Below, piece after piece: positions 43,572-52,391 of a stretch of DNA of 64,000 bases; position 1 is the stretch's first letter, and every line of letters starts with the position of its first letter. Source of the DNA: Pseudofrankia inefficax (GTDB taxonomy: Bacteria; Actinomycetota; Actinomycetes; Frankiales; Frankiaceae); the NCBI RefSeq assembly GCF_000166135.1, contig NC_014666.1, positions 6,200,001 to 6,264,000 on the forward strand, read 5' to 3'. The notes under the pieces were generated by a model. That model saw nothing but the letters and a program-made list of their open reading frames with translations, did not search any database and was not told the DNA's origin. The position numbers were made by a program, and so were the translations under genes.

Positions 43572-43917
43572 CGGGCATACCTCGCGACCGAGGCGCAACG
43601 GGCGCTCAGCCGGCGGGGTGACGGGTCCCGGATGCGTCGACTCGGCCACGCCCGACCGCCGGCACGCCGCGCAGCGGCCGGCGCCTCCGTCAAGGTGTCT
43701 CGGAGGCGGGCCTGGTCCGCGAAAGCGCGTCGAGCCTGAGGAGGACCTCGACTACTGACGGTCACGCGGACTACTGGTCGGCTCGGTGCGGCGCGGTCGC
43801 GTAGCACGAAAGCCGACAAATCATAGCATCGCCTGGCGGCTGGAAGGGAGCCCTCAACATCCCGGATTCAGCCACGCCCTGTCGCCAGGCCGGTCGGCTC
43901 CGCATAGCCTTTGCGGC
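43572..43917. other. Intergenic region between divergent MFS and gadB genes
   Basis: No convincing gene is seen in this 346-bp gap. It holds a small direct repeat, GACTACTG at 43750-43757 and 43769-43776 (19-bp period), and a slightly AT-richer patch near 43812-43830. A TAGCCT -10-like hexamer at 43905-43910 lies seven bases before the gadB GTG, so gadB may be transcribed without a leader. Otherwise I see nothing in it. Confidence 0.5.
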
Positions 43918-45351
43918 GTGGCGCTGCACAGGCAAGCGGTGGGAGACCAGGCGAACGCGCGGCTGGCGGTCCGCCCGCAGTTCCGCTGGCCCGCGGGGCA
44001 GGCGCGCCCAGGCGAGGAGACCGGCGGCGAGCTGCCGCGCTACCGCATCCCGGCCGGGCCGACGGACCCGGAGACGGCCTACCAGCTGGTGCACGACGAG
44101 CTGATGCTCGACGGGAACGCCCGGTTGAACCTCGCCACGTTCGTGACGACCTGGATGGACCCGCACGCCGACCGGCTGATGGCCGAGTGCGCCGCCAAGA
44201 ACATGATCGACAAGGACGAGTACCCGCAGACCGCCGAGCTGGAGGCGCGCTGCGTGAGCATGCTCGCCGACCTCTGGCACGCCGCGGACGCGGCCGACGC
44301 GGTCGGCTGCTCGACGACCGGCTCGTCCGAGGCGGGCATGCTCGCCGGTCTGGCGATGACCCGCCGGTGGCGGGCCGCGCGCCGCGCCGCGGGCCTGCCG
44401 GCCGACCGGCCGAACCTGGTGATGGGCGCGAACGTGCAGGTCTGCTGGGAGAAGTTCGCCCGCTACTGGGACGTCGAGGCCCGGCTGGTGCCGCTCGCGC
44501 CCGGGCGCACCCACCTCACCGCCGACGAGGCCGTCCGGCACTGCGACGAGAACACCGTCGGCGTCGTCGCGATCCTCGGCTCGACGTTCGACGGGACGTA
44601 CGAGCCGGTCGCCGAGATCGCGGCGGCGCTCGACCGGCTCGCGGCCGGCGGCGGTCCCGACGTGCCGGTCCACGTCGACGCCGCGTCCGGTGGTTTTGTC
44701 GCTCCCTTCTGCGACCCAGACCTGCTCTGGGACTTCCGGCTCGACCGGGTGGTCTCGATCAACGCGTCGGGCCACAAGTTCGGCCTGGTCTACCCGGGCG
44801 TCGGCTGGGTGCTGTGGCGCGACCGCGAGCACCTGCCCGAGGAGCTCGTCTTCCACGTCGACTATCTCGGCGGGACGATGCCGACGTTCGCGCTCAACTT
44901 CTCCCGCCCCGGCGCGCAGGTCGTCGCCCAGTACTACTCGCTGCTGCGCCACGGCCGCGAGGGCTACCGGCAGGTGATCCAGGGCTGCCGGGACGTCGCG
45001 ACCCGCCTGTCCGGCGAGATCGCCGAGATGGGGCCCTTCGCGCTGGTCTCCGACGGCGCCGGCGGCGGCATTCCCGCGTTCGCGTTCACGCTGCGCGACG
45101 CCGACGCGGCCGGGTTCAGCGTCTTCGACGTGTCGGAGCTACTGCGGACCCGGGGCTGGCAGGTTCCCGCCTACCGGTTCCCGCCGGCACTGCAGGAGCT
45201 CGCCGTGCTGCGGGTCGTCGTGCGCAACGGGTTCGGCCCGGACCTGGCCGATCTGCTGGTCGCCGACCTTCGCCGCGTCGTCGACCGGCTCACCGACGCG
45301 GGCCGCCCCGGCCCGCCGCCCGCCGAGGCCACGGCCGCGTTCCACCACTGA
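43918..45351 (+). CDS. gadB: Glutamate decarboxylase (PLP-dependent)
   Basis: A 477-residue group II PLP decarboxylase. ARLNLATFVTTWMDPHAD and NMIDKDEYPQTAELEARCV are characteristic of glutamate decarboxylase; SASGHKFGLVYPG-like SINASGHKFG carries the PLP lysine (about K287), and HVDAASGGFVAPF the cofactor aspartate. It converts glutamate to GABA and CO2. No ribosome site precedes the GTG at 43918, but a TAGCCT hexamer sits seven bases upstream, compatible with a leaderless message; the open frame back to 43786 is not needed. No glutamate/GABA antiporter is adjacent; the divergent MFS protein shows no such signature. Confidence 0.93.
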   Translation: MALHRQAVGDQANARLAVRPQFRWPAGQARPGEETGGELPRYRIPAGPTDPETAYQLVHDELMLDGNARLNLATFVTTWMDPHADRLMAECAAKNMIDKDEYPQTAELEARCVSMLADLWHAADAADAVGCSTTGSSEAGMLAGLAMTRRWRAARRAAGLPADRPNLVMGANVQVCWEKFARYWDVEARLVPLAPGRTHLTADEAVRHCDENTVGVVAILGSTFDGTYEPVAEIAAALDRLAAGGGPDVPVHVDAASGGFVAPFCDPDLLWDFRLDRVVSINASGHKFGLVYPGVGWVLWRDREHLPEELVFHVDYLGGTMPTFALNFSRPGAQVVAQYYSLLRHGREGYRQVIQGCRDVATRLSGEIAEMGPFALVSDGAGGGIPAFAFTLRDADAAGFSVFDVSELLRTRGWQVPAYRFPPALQELAVLRVVVRNGFGPDLADLLVADLRRVVDRLTDAGRPGPPPAEATAAFHH

Positions 45352-45482
45352 CTCTCGGTGGCGGGCGCGCGGTGTGCAACTGGCCGGCGACCGATGAGTG
45401 GGCACGGGTTGCCCGGTCGAAAGAGGTGAGCGTGCCGGTGAGACGACGGCGGCTCACCCCCTACGAGCGCGGGAGCAGCCTG

Positions 45483-45704
45483 ATGGCCACCGAACAGACC
45501 GTCGCGAAGATCCACGGACCGGCGTCCTACTTCCCGTCGATCGAGAAGAAGTACGGCCGCCCGATCGCCGAGTGGAAGGCGATCATCCGGGCGAGTGGCC
45601 TCACCCGGCACATGGAGCTGGTCGGCTGGCTGAAGAAGGAGTACGGCCTGGGACACGGCCACGCCAACGCCCTCGTCGCCGACACGCTGGCCGCACGAAC
45701 CTGA
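45483..45704 (+). CDS. DUF4287 small protein
   Basis: A 73-residue protein that is almost entirely a DUF4287 domain: helix IEKKYGRPIAEWKAIIRASG, then HMELVGWLKKEYGLGHGHANALVADTL. Its function is unknown; related domains occur alone or fused to DUF5655, in small soluble proteins. The ATG at 45483 has GGGAG about eight bases upstream. An in-frame GTG at 45426 would add 19 basic residues and cannot be excluded. It follows gadB by 131 bp and is convergent with the lipoprotein gene, leaving an 18-bp gap. Confidence 0.85.
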   Translation: MATEQTVAKIHGPASYFPSIEKKYGRPIAEWKAIIRASGLTRHMELVGWLKKEYGLGHGHANALVADTLAART

Positions 45705-45722
45705 CCGGGCGCGGCGCGGGTC

Positions 45723-46433
45723 TCAGCTCCTGCGCCGGACGATCAGCGGGTCGGTGGCCGCCGCGACGGCGTGCGCGCCCAGGTGCACCGCGCTCGCGGG
45801 CAGTTCGGCGCCGGCGTGTTGGAACCCGAACTGGGTGTAGATCGCGCACTGGTCGGTGAGATCGAAGCCGTCGATCCGGCCATGGTTGGTCAGGGTGAAG
45901 GTCAGCACGTGCCGGTCGGCCGAGAGATGGAAGGTGTCGCCCTTCTCCAGCGCGTAGGGGTGGGCGGTGATGGTCTGCGCGCTGCGGACGGTCCCGGTGA
46001 AGACCTCGGGACTTGTCGAGGGGTGGGTGACGCGCAGGTGCCAGCCGGTGCCGTCATGCCAGACCCATACGCCGTCGACGCCGCCCGGGGTGATGCTCGG
46101 CGCGCCGATGACCTGGTCCGGCAGCGGCACGGAGCAGTGGTTCTGGCGGGCGTCGGCGGTGCCGGGCGCGGCCGGCGCGCCGGCCGCGGCCGCGCTGGTC
46201 GCGGCGACCGGGGCGACCGCGAGCGCGGGCTGGGCTGCCGCCGGCGCCGGATCGCCTGTGTCATCGGTTGCCGTGGCGGGTCGGGTCGGGACCGGGGCCG
46301 TCGTGGTCGCGCTGGAGGACGCGCTCTGCGCCTCGAGGGTGCCGGCCTGGCAGGCGGTCAGACCGGCGACCGTGGCGGCGGCAGCCAGGCTCACGAAGGT
46401 CGCGGTCAACGTGCGGTTGCGGTGGCGGGACAT
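45723..46433 (-). CDS. Secreted lipoprotein of unknown function
   Basis: A 236-residue exported protein. It has a basic N-terminus, a hydrophobic core and the lipobox LTAC with Cys28 as the lipidation site. A long Ala/Pro/Thr spacer (about 30-95) is typical of cell-envelope proteins. The folded part (about 97-236) contains VWVWHDGTGWHLRVTH and FHLSADRHVLTFTLTNHG, beta-rich segments, and two Cys. I do not recognise the domain. The ATG is preceded by GAGGAG four bases away. It is convergent with the DUF4287 gene, and a Roadblock gene lies upstream in the same direction. Confidence 0.82.
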   Translation of the reverse strand: MSRHRNRTLTATFVSLAAAATVAGLTACQAGTLEAQSASSSATTTAPVPTRPATATDDTGDPAPAAAQPALAVAPVAATSAAAAGAPAAPGTADARQNHCSVPLPDQVIGAPSITPGGVDGVWVWHDGTGWHLRVTHPSTSPEVFTGTVRSAQTITAHPYALEKGDTFHLSADRHVLTFTLTNHGRIDGFDLTDQCAIYTQFGFQHAGAELPASAVHLGAHAVAAATDPLIVRRRS

Positions 46434-46563
46434 GTGGCTCCTCGACGTAGGCGTCGGTGACGACGACCAACGTGGTCCTTCAAGGCGAGAAGCGTGTGCG
46501 CGGAATGTTCGGGCTCGGTCAACCTCGGCTGGTTCTGGGCGGACGGGGCGTGGGCGGGTGAGG

Positions 46564-46929
46564 TCAGGCCGCCAGGAGCTCGCCCAGCCGGGTGACGGCG
46601 GGCCGCGAGTACAGGTGCAGCCTGTTGATGTCGAGCCCCTCGTCGCCCAGCACGACGAGCAGGTTGGTCTGACCGACGGCGTACACGACGATGTGCCCGC
46701 CCGCGCAGCGCGTGATGACCTCGCGCAGCTCGCCCATGCCGACCTCGGCGCCCGTGCTCTTGCCCAGGCCGAGCGCCACGGCGGCCATCGCGGCGAGGAC
46801 CTCCGGGCGGACGTCGCTCGCGTCGTGGGTGACCAGCAGCCCGTCGACCGAGGCCACCGCGCTGTTGGTCACGCCGGCCACCTGCTCACGCAGCGTCATG
46901 AGTTCCGTGAGAACGGATTCGATATTCAT
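46564..46929 (-). CDS. Roadblock/LC7-domain protein
   Basis: A 121-residue Roadblock/LC7 protein: GVTNSAVASVDGLLVTHDA, an AMAAVALGLGKSTGAEVG helix, EVITRCAGGHIVVYAVG and NLLVVLGDEGLDINRL. In actinobacteria such proteins are partners or regulators of small GTPases in MglB-like systems. No MglA-type GTPase, DUF742 protein or nitrate-sensor-type kinase is seen in the window. The ATG at 46929 has no clear ribosome site; an ATG at 46938 is the alternative. A second, more divergent Roadblock-like gene lies 76 bp upstream in the same direction, so the two may form a heteromer. Confidence 0.85.
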   Translation of the reverse strand: MNIESVLTELMTLREQVAGVTNSAVASVDGLLVTHDASDVRPEVLAAMAAVALGLGKSTGAEVGMGELREVITRCAGGHIVVYAVGQTNLLVVLGDEGLDINRLHLYSRPAVTRLGELLAA

Positions 46930-47005
46930 CCGGCGCATTCATCGCATTCATTACGGGGCTCCCCGCGCAGAGAGCCGGACGACTGGTTCATCGAAGGCCA
47001 GGCCG

Positions 47006-47371
47006 TCACATGCTCAGTTCACGTTCGATCGCGCGCAGGCGATGGCGGGCCAATGCGAGGTTGGCGCGCGACCGGTCCAGCGCGAGGTAGAGGAAGAGCT
47101 GGCTCCCGCCACGGCTGAGCAGGCGGATGAGGTGGTACTGCCGGTCGAGGGTGATCAGGATGTCCTCGATCCCCTCCCGGACGCCCAGTGCCTCCAGGGT
47201 CCTGGCCTTGGCCCGGACGACCTCGGTGTTTCCCGCGGCGGCGATCTCCAGGTTCAGGGTGCGGCCACCCCCGGCGGCGCCCAGCATCATGCCGCTCTCG
47301 TAGTCGACCAGCGCCGCCCCCAGCGCGCCGTCGAGCCCCATTGCTTCCTTGAGCGCGGTCTCGATGTCCAT
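47006..47371 (-). CDS. Roadblock-like protein (divergent)
   Basis: A 121-residue protein with the same fold pattern as the next gene: GALGAALVDYESGMMLGAAG, a helix EIAAAGNTEVVRAKARTL, IEDILITLDRQYHLIRLL and LFLYLALDRSRANLALARHRLRAIERE. It matches the MglB-like Roadblock family seen in Streptomyces and Frankia. The ATG at 47371 has GAAGG seven bases before it. It heads a short unit with the Roadblock gene at 46564 and is divergent from a DUF4388-like gene at 47533; the 161-bp gap is AT-rich and probably carries promoters both ways. This grouping suggests one polarity or signalling module. Confidence 0.8.
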   Translation of the reverse strand: MDIETALKEAMGLDGALGAALVDYESGMMLGAAGGGRTLNLEIAAAGNTEVVRAKARTLEALGVREGIEDILITLDRQYHLIRLLSRGGSQLFLYLALDRSRANLALARHRLRAIERELSM

Positions 47372-47503
47372 GTCGCCGCCTTCCACCCGTGGGTGCTGGT
47401 TGATTGTCGGATGATAGTTTTTATAGTGTTATCTTTGGGAAGTTGTTGAGACACCTACCTGGGTTCAGTTTCGGCACCATATGCGGGAATCCGTAAACTT
47501 GTC

Positions 47504-47515
47504 GTAATGAATTAC
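47504..47515. promoter_or_regulatory. Small palindrome in the divergent Roadblock/DUF4388 gap
   Basis: GTAATGAATTAC has perfect 5-base arms and lies 18 bp before the GTG of the gene at 47533, in an AT-rich divergent gap. It could be part of a promoter or an operator. No regulator is assigned. Confidence 0.3.
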
Positions 47516-47532
47516 ACGTTTGGGCTGGTGGC

Positions 47533-48435
47533 GTGACGAGACCGAGCTTCACGGTGGGTAGCGACCTGCTGCTGTCAGGGCTGTACCGCCTGGGCGAGAC
47601 CGGGTTCTCCGGAGTGCTGCGGGTCGAGGGCGCCCGGGTCGGCGGGACGATCACGCTGAGCTCGGGCCTGGTGATCGCCGCCGACACCGCCGCGGCGCCC
47701 GGCCTGGAGTCGCTGCTGCTGCGCTCGGGCCGCGTCTCGGGCGAGGACTGGACCGAGACCTTCGCCGACGCCGCGCCGCGCGGCGAGCTGCGGGCCGCGC
47801 TGGTGCAACGCGGGCTGCTGGGCAGCGCGTCGATCCAGGTGCTCACGCAGACGGCCGCCGTGGACGCGGTGTTCGCGCTCGCGCTGGCCGAGGTCCACAG
47901 CTGCGTGCCGGAGCCGGCGGGATCCGTCCTGCCCCCGCTCGTGCCCATCTCGCCGGGGATGGACGTCGGGCGGATCGTGCGCGAGACACACCGCCGGCTG
48001 GCCGTCGTCGCCGGCTGGTACGAGCTCGGCCTGGATCCGCGGGTCCGGCCCTGGGTGACCACCGCGGCCCCACCGGTGGACCAGGCCCGCGCGGAGGTTC
48101 TCGCCCGCGTCAACGGCCGCCGGACCAGCCGCGACATCGCCTTCCTGCTCGGGCGCGGCCTGTTCGCCGTCATGTCCGACCTCGCGGTGCTGCTCCAGGA
48201 CGGCCAGATCGCCCTCGCGCCGCCGACGACCGCCGCGACGTCCGCCCTGGCCGCGGCCAGCTGGCCCACCGACGCTGGCGCCCCCACGTCACCCGCCGAG
48301 GCCGCGTCACCCACCGAGACGGCGTCACCCGCCGAGGCGGCGGCCCCGGGCCCGGCCTTCGAGCCCACGGATACCCCGGCCGGCCCCCGGCGCAGGCTTC
48401 TGCTCACCCGCCGCAACCCCCGCGACGCCCCATAA
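47533..48435 (+). CDS. DUF4388-like protein
   Basis: A 300-residue soluble protein. The N-terminal region resembles DUF4388/PATAN domains (FSGVLRVEGARVGGTITLSSGLVIAAD), which in other bacteria often accompany MglA/MglB-type GTPase systems or response regulators. The middle includes a helical segment ending in RRTSRDIAFLLGRGLFAVMSDLAVLLQDG, a winged-helix-like pattern also common in such proteins. A low-complexity tail (about 230-285) contains three SPAEAA-like six-residue repeats. The GTG start has no clear ribosome site. It is divergent from the Roadblock pair, which supports a functional link. Confidence 0.75.
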   Translation: MTRPSFTVGSDLLLSGLYRLGETGFSGVLRVEGARVGGTITLSSGLVIAADTAAAPGLESLLLRSGRVSGEDWTETFADAAPRGELRAALVQRGLLGSASIQVLTQTAAVDAVFALALAEVHSCVPEPAGSVLPPLVPISPGMDVGRIVRETHRRLAVVAGWYELGLDPRVRPWVTTAAPPVDQARAEVLARVNGRRTSRDIAFLLGRGLFAVMSDLAVLLQDGQIALAPPTTAATSALAAASWPTDAGAPTSPAEAASPTETASPAEAAAPGPAFEPTDTPAGPRRRLLLTRRNPRDAP

Positions 48436-48574
48436 CCCCAGGCGACGCCCGGAGGCCTCCGCGCCGCGGGTGGATGCCGCGTGACCTGGGTTTTCTCGCT
48501 CGCTCCGAGGGGAGGAGCCCGCTTGCGTCGGCGCCGGCCGCCGCCCCTGATCTTGCTCGGTCCGGGGGGACGTC

Positions 48575-50206
48575 GTGAGACTGGTTGTGGACCTCACCCG
48601 CTGTCAGGGATACGCGCAGTGCGCGTTCCTGGCTCCGGACGTGTTCAGGATGCAGGGTGACGAGGCGCTCTGGTACGACCCGGAGCCCGACGACTCCCGG
48701 CGGGAGCAGGTGCTGCGGGCCGCGGCCGCCTGCCCGGTCCAGGCCCTGCGGGTCGAGCCGGCGCGGATGGGTGATGTCACCGCCGGTACCTGGTCGACCC
48801 GCGACCGGGCCGGCCAGCTCAACGGGGTCGCCGACGGCGCGCTGACGCGCACCGGCCGGATCGTGATCGTCGGTGCCTCGCTCGCCGGCCTGCGGGCCGC
48901 GGTGACGCTGCGCCAGGAGGGTTTCGCCGGCTCGCTGACGGTGATCGGCGACGAGCCGAACGAGCCCTACGACCGTCCGCCGCTGTCGAAGCAGGTGGTG
49001 GACGGATGGGTCGCCGGTGGGCACACCGCGCTCCCCCGGCCGGGTGACCTCGCGGCGCGGTGGCGCCTGGGCGTGGCCGCGACCGGCCTGGACCTCGAGC
49101 GCAAGCGGGTCCTGCTGGCCGACGGCGAGCAGGTCGAGTTCGACCGCCTGCTGATCGCCACCGGCGCGCGGGCCCGGCCCTGGCCCGAGCCCGCCCAGGC
49201 CGCGCTGGACGGCGTGTTCGTGCTGCGCGGTGGGGGCGACGCCGCCGGCCTGCGGCAGCGGCTGGCGGCCAGGCCCCGCCGGGTGCTCGTGATCGGCGCC
49301 GGGTTCACCGGTTCCGAGGTCGCCTCGTCGTGCCGCGGGCTCGGGCTGCCGGTCACCGTCGCCGAGCGGGGCCAGGCGCCGCTGGTCGGGGCGCTCGGCC
49401 GGGCCGTCGGAGCCATCGCCGCCGACCTGCACCGCGAGAACGGCGTCGACCTGCGCTGCGGCGTGACGGTCACGGAGCTCGAAGGCGACGGCGCCGGGCG
49501 GCTGCGCGCCGCGCGCCTGTCGGACGGGACCGTGCTCGACGTCGACGTGGCCGTCGTCGCGCTCGGCAGCGTGCGCAACGTCGAATGGCTGGAGGACTCC
49601 GGGCTCGCCGCCGGGCCGTGGGGTGTCGGCTGTGACACCGGCTGCCGGGCCTTCACCGTGGACGGCATGGTCGCCGACGACGTGTTCGTCGCCGGCGACG
49701 TGGCACGCTGCCCGCACCCGGTGTACGACTACCAGTTCCTCGCGCTGGAGCACTGGGGCAACGCGGTCGCCCAGGGCGAGATCGCGGCCCACAACATGAT
49801 CAACCCGCAGACCCGGCGGTGGCCGCACCTGGCGATCCCCAGCTTCTGGTCGACCCAGTTCGGCATCGAGATCAAGTCGGTGGGGGTGCCCACCTTCGCC
49901 GACGAGGTCGTCTTCGCCCAGGGCTCGGTGGCCGACCGGCGGTTCGTCGCCGTCTACGGGTGTCGCGGCCGGGTCACCGCGGCCGTCGCGTTCGACCAGG
50001 GCAAATGGCTCGGCTTCTACGAGGGGCTGATCAGGCAGGCCGCTCCGTTCCCGCCGGAGTTCCGGACCGTGGACCAGGCCGACGGCCGGCGGCCCGTGCC
50101 GGCGGGGATCTCCGAGACGCCGATGCTGGTCCGCCAGGCCACCGTCGTCGTCACCGGCCACAGCCCAGCCCAGCGCCGAGCCCAGTACGTCCGTCGGGAC
50201 CATTGA
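48575..50206 (+). CDS. Ferredoxin fused to FAD-dependent ferredoxin reductase
   Basis: A 543-residue natural fusion. Residues 1-65 form a small ferredoxin: CQGYAQC (C10 and C16) and a third cysteine in ACPVQAL, with Tyr at the place of a fourth ligand, as in the [3Fe-4S]-type ferredoxins that serve P450s. From about 93 a pyridine-nucleotide-disulphide-type reductase follows, with FAD motif VIVGASLAGL, DRPPLSKQ, NAD motif VLVIGAGFTGSEVAS and VFVAGDVAR. It should pass electrons from NAD(P)H through FAD and the cluster to the P450 encoded 59 bp downstream. The GTG at 48575 sits five bases after a G-rich run. Confidence 0.92.
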   Translation: MRLVVDLTRCQGYAQCAFLAPDVFRMQGDEALWYDPEPDDSRREQVLRAAAACPVQALRVEPARMGDVTAGTWSTRDRAGQLNGVADGALTRTGRIVIVGASLAGLRAAVTLRQEGFAGSLTVIGDEPNEPYDRPPLSKQVVDGWVAGGHTALPRPGDLAARWRLGVAATGLDLERKRVLLADGEQVEFDRLLIATGARARPWPEPAQAALDGVFVLRGGGDAAGLRQRLAARPRRVLVIGAGFTGSEVASSCRGLGLPVTVAERGQAPLVGALGRAVGAIAADLHRENGVDLRCGVTVTELEGDGAGRLRAARLSDGTVLDVDVAVVALGSVRNVEWLEDSGLAAGPWGVGCDTGCRAFTVDGMVADDVFVAGDVARCPHPVYDYQFLALEHWGNAVAQGEIAAHNMINPQTRRWPHLAIPSFWSTQFGIEIKSVGVPTFADEVVFAQGSVADRRFVAVYGCRGRVTAAVAFDQGKWLGFYEGLIRQAAPFPPEFRTVDQADGRRPVPAGISETPMLVRQATVVVTGHSPAQRRAQYVRRDH

Positions 50207-50264
50207 TCCGGCGGCCGACCTGACCCTGCACGCTCTCGCCGCCGCAACCACCGGAGGGGCCGCC

Positions 50265-51536
50265 ATGGCGCCGGCCAGCGTCTTCGACCAGATCCTCGAC
50301 TACGGCAGTCGGGCCGACCCGTATCCGCTGTACTCCGAGCTACGTCACACACCCGTTAGCCGCTCCGACGACGGCACCTTCGTCGTGAGCACCTACGCGG
50401 AGATCGCCGGTCTGCTGCACGACCCGCGGCTCAGCTCCGACCGGCGCAACCGGGCCGACCCGGCCATGGTGGACGGACCGGGCCTGCCGCCGGCGTTCAT
50501 CGGCCTCGACCCGCCCGCACACGACCGGATCCGCCGGCTGCTGACCCGGCATTTCGGGCCGCCGCACAGCCCGGGCCGCGTCGCCGGCCTGGTCCCCGCG
50601 ATGGCCGAGATCGCCGGCAGCCTGGCCGACGACCTGGCCGGCCGCGACCGGGTCGATCTGGTCGACGACTTCGCCTACCCGCTCCCGGTCACGGTCATCT
50701 GCCGGCTGCTCGGGGTGCCGCCCGAGGACGAGCCCCGCTTCCGGGTCTGGGCGGACGTCTCCGTGGCGGCGACCGACCCCGCGACCGGGGACCTCGCCAC
50801 CCGGCTGAACCGCCGGGCCGGGGCCATGGTCGAGCTCGGCGGCTACCTCGGCGCGCTCGCCGACGCCGGGCGGCGCCAGCCCCGCGACGACCTGCTGTCC
50901 GGGCTCGCCACCGACGACGGCCCGGACGGCCGGCTGACACGCGAGGAGATCATGGCCAACGCGGCGTTGCTGCTGATCGCCGGCCATGAGACGACCGTCA
51001 ACCTCATCGCGAACGGGATGCTCACCCTGCTGCGGCACCCCGAGATCCTCGCGCGGCTGCGCCGTGAGCCCGACCTCGCCACCCGGCTGGTCGAGGAGCT
51101 GCTGCGCTACGAGCCGCCGGTGCAGTACCTGCCCAACCGGACCGCGCTCGACGACCTCGAGATCGCCGGGACCACGATCCCGCGCGGCGCGGCGGTCGCG
51201 CTCGTCCTCGCCGCCGGGAACCGCGACCCCGGCCACGTCCACGACCCCGACCGGTTCGACCCGGACCGGCCGAACCTCGAACACCTCGGCTTCGGGGGCG
51301 GCGTGCACTACTGTTTCGGCGCCCCGCTGGCCCGGCTGGAGGCGCAGCTCGCGCTCACCGAGCTGGCCCGCCGGCTGGTGAACCCACGGCTGCTCGCCGA
51401 CCCGCCGCCCTACCGGCCGAGCCCGGTGTTGCGCGGGCCCCGCCACCTGCCGGTCATGATCGACGACGTGACGCGGGGGCCGGCCCGGCCCCGCCAGCTG
51501 GTCTCCACCGGGCCGACCCGACGGCAGGCGCCCTGA
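50265..51536 (+). CDS. Cytochrome P450
   Basis: A 423-residue soluble bacterial P450. I-helix LLIAGHETTVN, K-helix EELLRYEPP with ExxR, PERF-like region DPDRFDPDRPN, and the haem loop FGGGVHYCFGAPLARLE with Cys350 as thiolate ligand. It is similar in shape to CYP107/CYP105-type enzymes that hydroxylate small molecules; the substrate is unknown. GGAGG lies ten bases before the ATG. The upstream ferredoxin-reductase fusion supplies a complete electron chain within one two-gene unit. Confidence 0.95.
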   Translation: MAPASVFDQILDYGSRADPYPLYSELRHTPVSRSDDGTFVVSTYAEIAGLLHDPRLSSDRRNRADPAMVDGPGLPPAFIGLDPPAHDRIRRLLTRHFGPPHSPGRVAGLVPAMAEIAGSLADDLAGRDRVDLVDDFAYPLPVTVICRLLGVPPEDEPRFRVWADVSVAATDPATGDLATRLNRRAGAMVELGGYLGALADAGRRQPRDDLLSGLATDDGPDGRLTREEIMANAALLLIAGHETTVNLIANGMLTLLRHPEILARLRREPDLATRLVEELLRYEPPVQYLPNRTALDDLEIAGTTIPRGAAVALVLAAGNRDPGHVHDPDRFDPDRPNLEHLGFGGGVHYCFGAPLARLEAQLALTELARRLVNPRLLADPPPYRPSPVLRGPRHLPVMIDDVTRGPARPRQLVSTGPTRRQAP

Positions 51537-51579
51537 CCTGGTCTCCCGACGCGCACGGAGCCGCGCTGGCCGGGCCCAC

Positions 51580-52308
51580 TCAGCCGGCCGGGCCGCGCTC
51601 GGAGAGCTCGACGTTGCCGCGCTGCAGCATCAGCCGGACGGCCGGGCCCTGGCCCGTGGGCGGCGAGCCGGCCGACGGCGGGTTGGCGAAGTACGCGACC
51701 AGGTTGCAGGCATACGGCGCCGCGCCGACCGTGACGCGGTAGCGCACCGGGTGTGGGCTGTCCCAGTGCACCCGCACCCCGTCGCGGCCGGGCCCGAGCA
51801 GCTCGTCCAGCTCGGCGCGGTGAGGTCCGCCGCCGGTCGGGGTGATCTGGAGGTCGGTCACCGAACCGTCCCGCTCGGAGATCTCCAACCGGTCCACCCC
51901 CGCCGGCGGCGGCATCAGCAGCCGGTAGCCGATCGCCTCCACCAGTTCGCCGGTCAGGCCGAACGCGGCGATCACGCGCTCGGCCGGGCTGCCCGCCACC
52001 GCGCAGAGCCGATGCGCCCAGTCCGCCACGACGATCGCGTCGAACCTGCCGCGGCCGGCCCGTGCGTCCCCGGCGACGCGCAGCGCCTCCGGCCCGACGA
52101 GCGGCCTCGTCCAGGCGGACGGCCAGTCCTCCAGGTCGAAACCGGGCCGGCCGTCGATGAGCAAGGTGTAGAGCGGCTCGGCCGGAAAGTCGTTGACCCG
52201 GATCGTCAGCTCGCTGCCCGCATGGTCAGCGCGGAAGGGGAACTCACCGTTCCCGGTGCGGCTCCACGCGATCGGCTGCTCCGGGAGCCGGCCGAACCCC
52301 GTCGCCAT
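51580..52308 (-). CDS. Uncharacterised protein
   Basis: A 242-residue protein without signal peptide or membrane helices. I do not recognise the family. It is rich in beta-like stretches (ELTIRVNDFPAEPLYTLLIDG, PVRYRVTVGAAPYACNLVAYF). The N-terminal part up to about 60 resembles immunity/DUF1851-like or SUKH-like beta sheets only loosely. The ATG at 52308 lies just behind a GGGAGGG. It is convergent with the P450 gene (43-bp gap) and divergent from the phosphatase gene. The codon pattern looks normal for this genome, so I believe it is a real gene. Confidence 0.6.
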   Translation of the reverse strand: MATGFGRLPEQPIAWSRTGNGEFPFRADHAGSELTIRVNDFPAEPLYTLLIDGRPGFDLEDWPSAWTRPLVGPEALRVAGDARAGRGRFDAIVVADWAHRLCAVAGSPAERVIAAFGLTGELVEAIGYRLLMPPPAGVDRLEISERDGSVTDLQITPTGGGPHRAELDELLGPGRDGVRVHWDSPHPVRYRVTVGAAPYACNLVAYFANPPSAGSPPTGQGPAVRLMLQRGNVELSERGPAG

Positions 52309-52391
52309 GTCCCTCCCCGGCCCGCCGAACACTTCGCGCCGGCGGGGTCGGGCCGAAGCATAACGGCACCGGCCGGCCGCGGGACGGGCCG

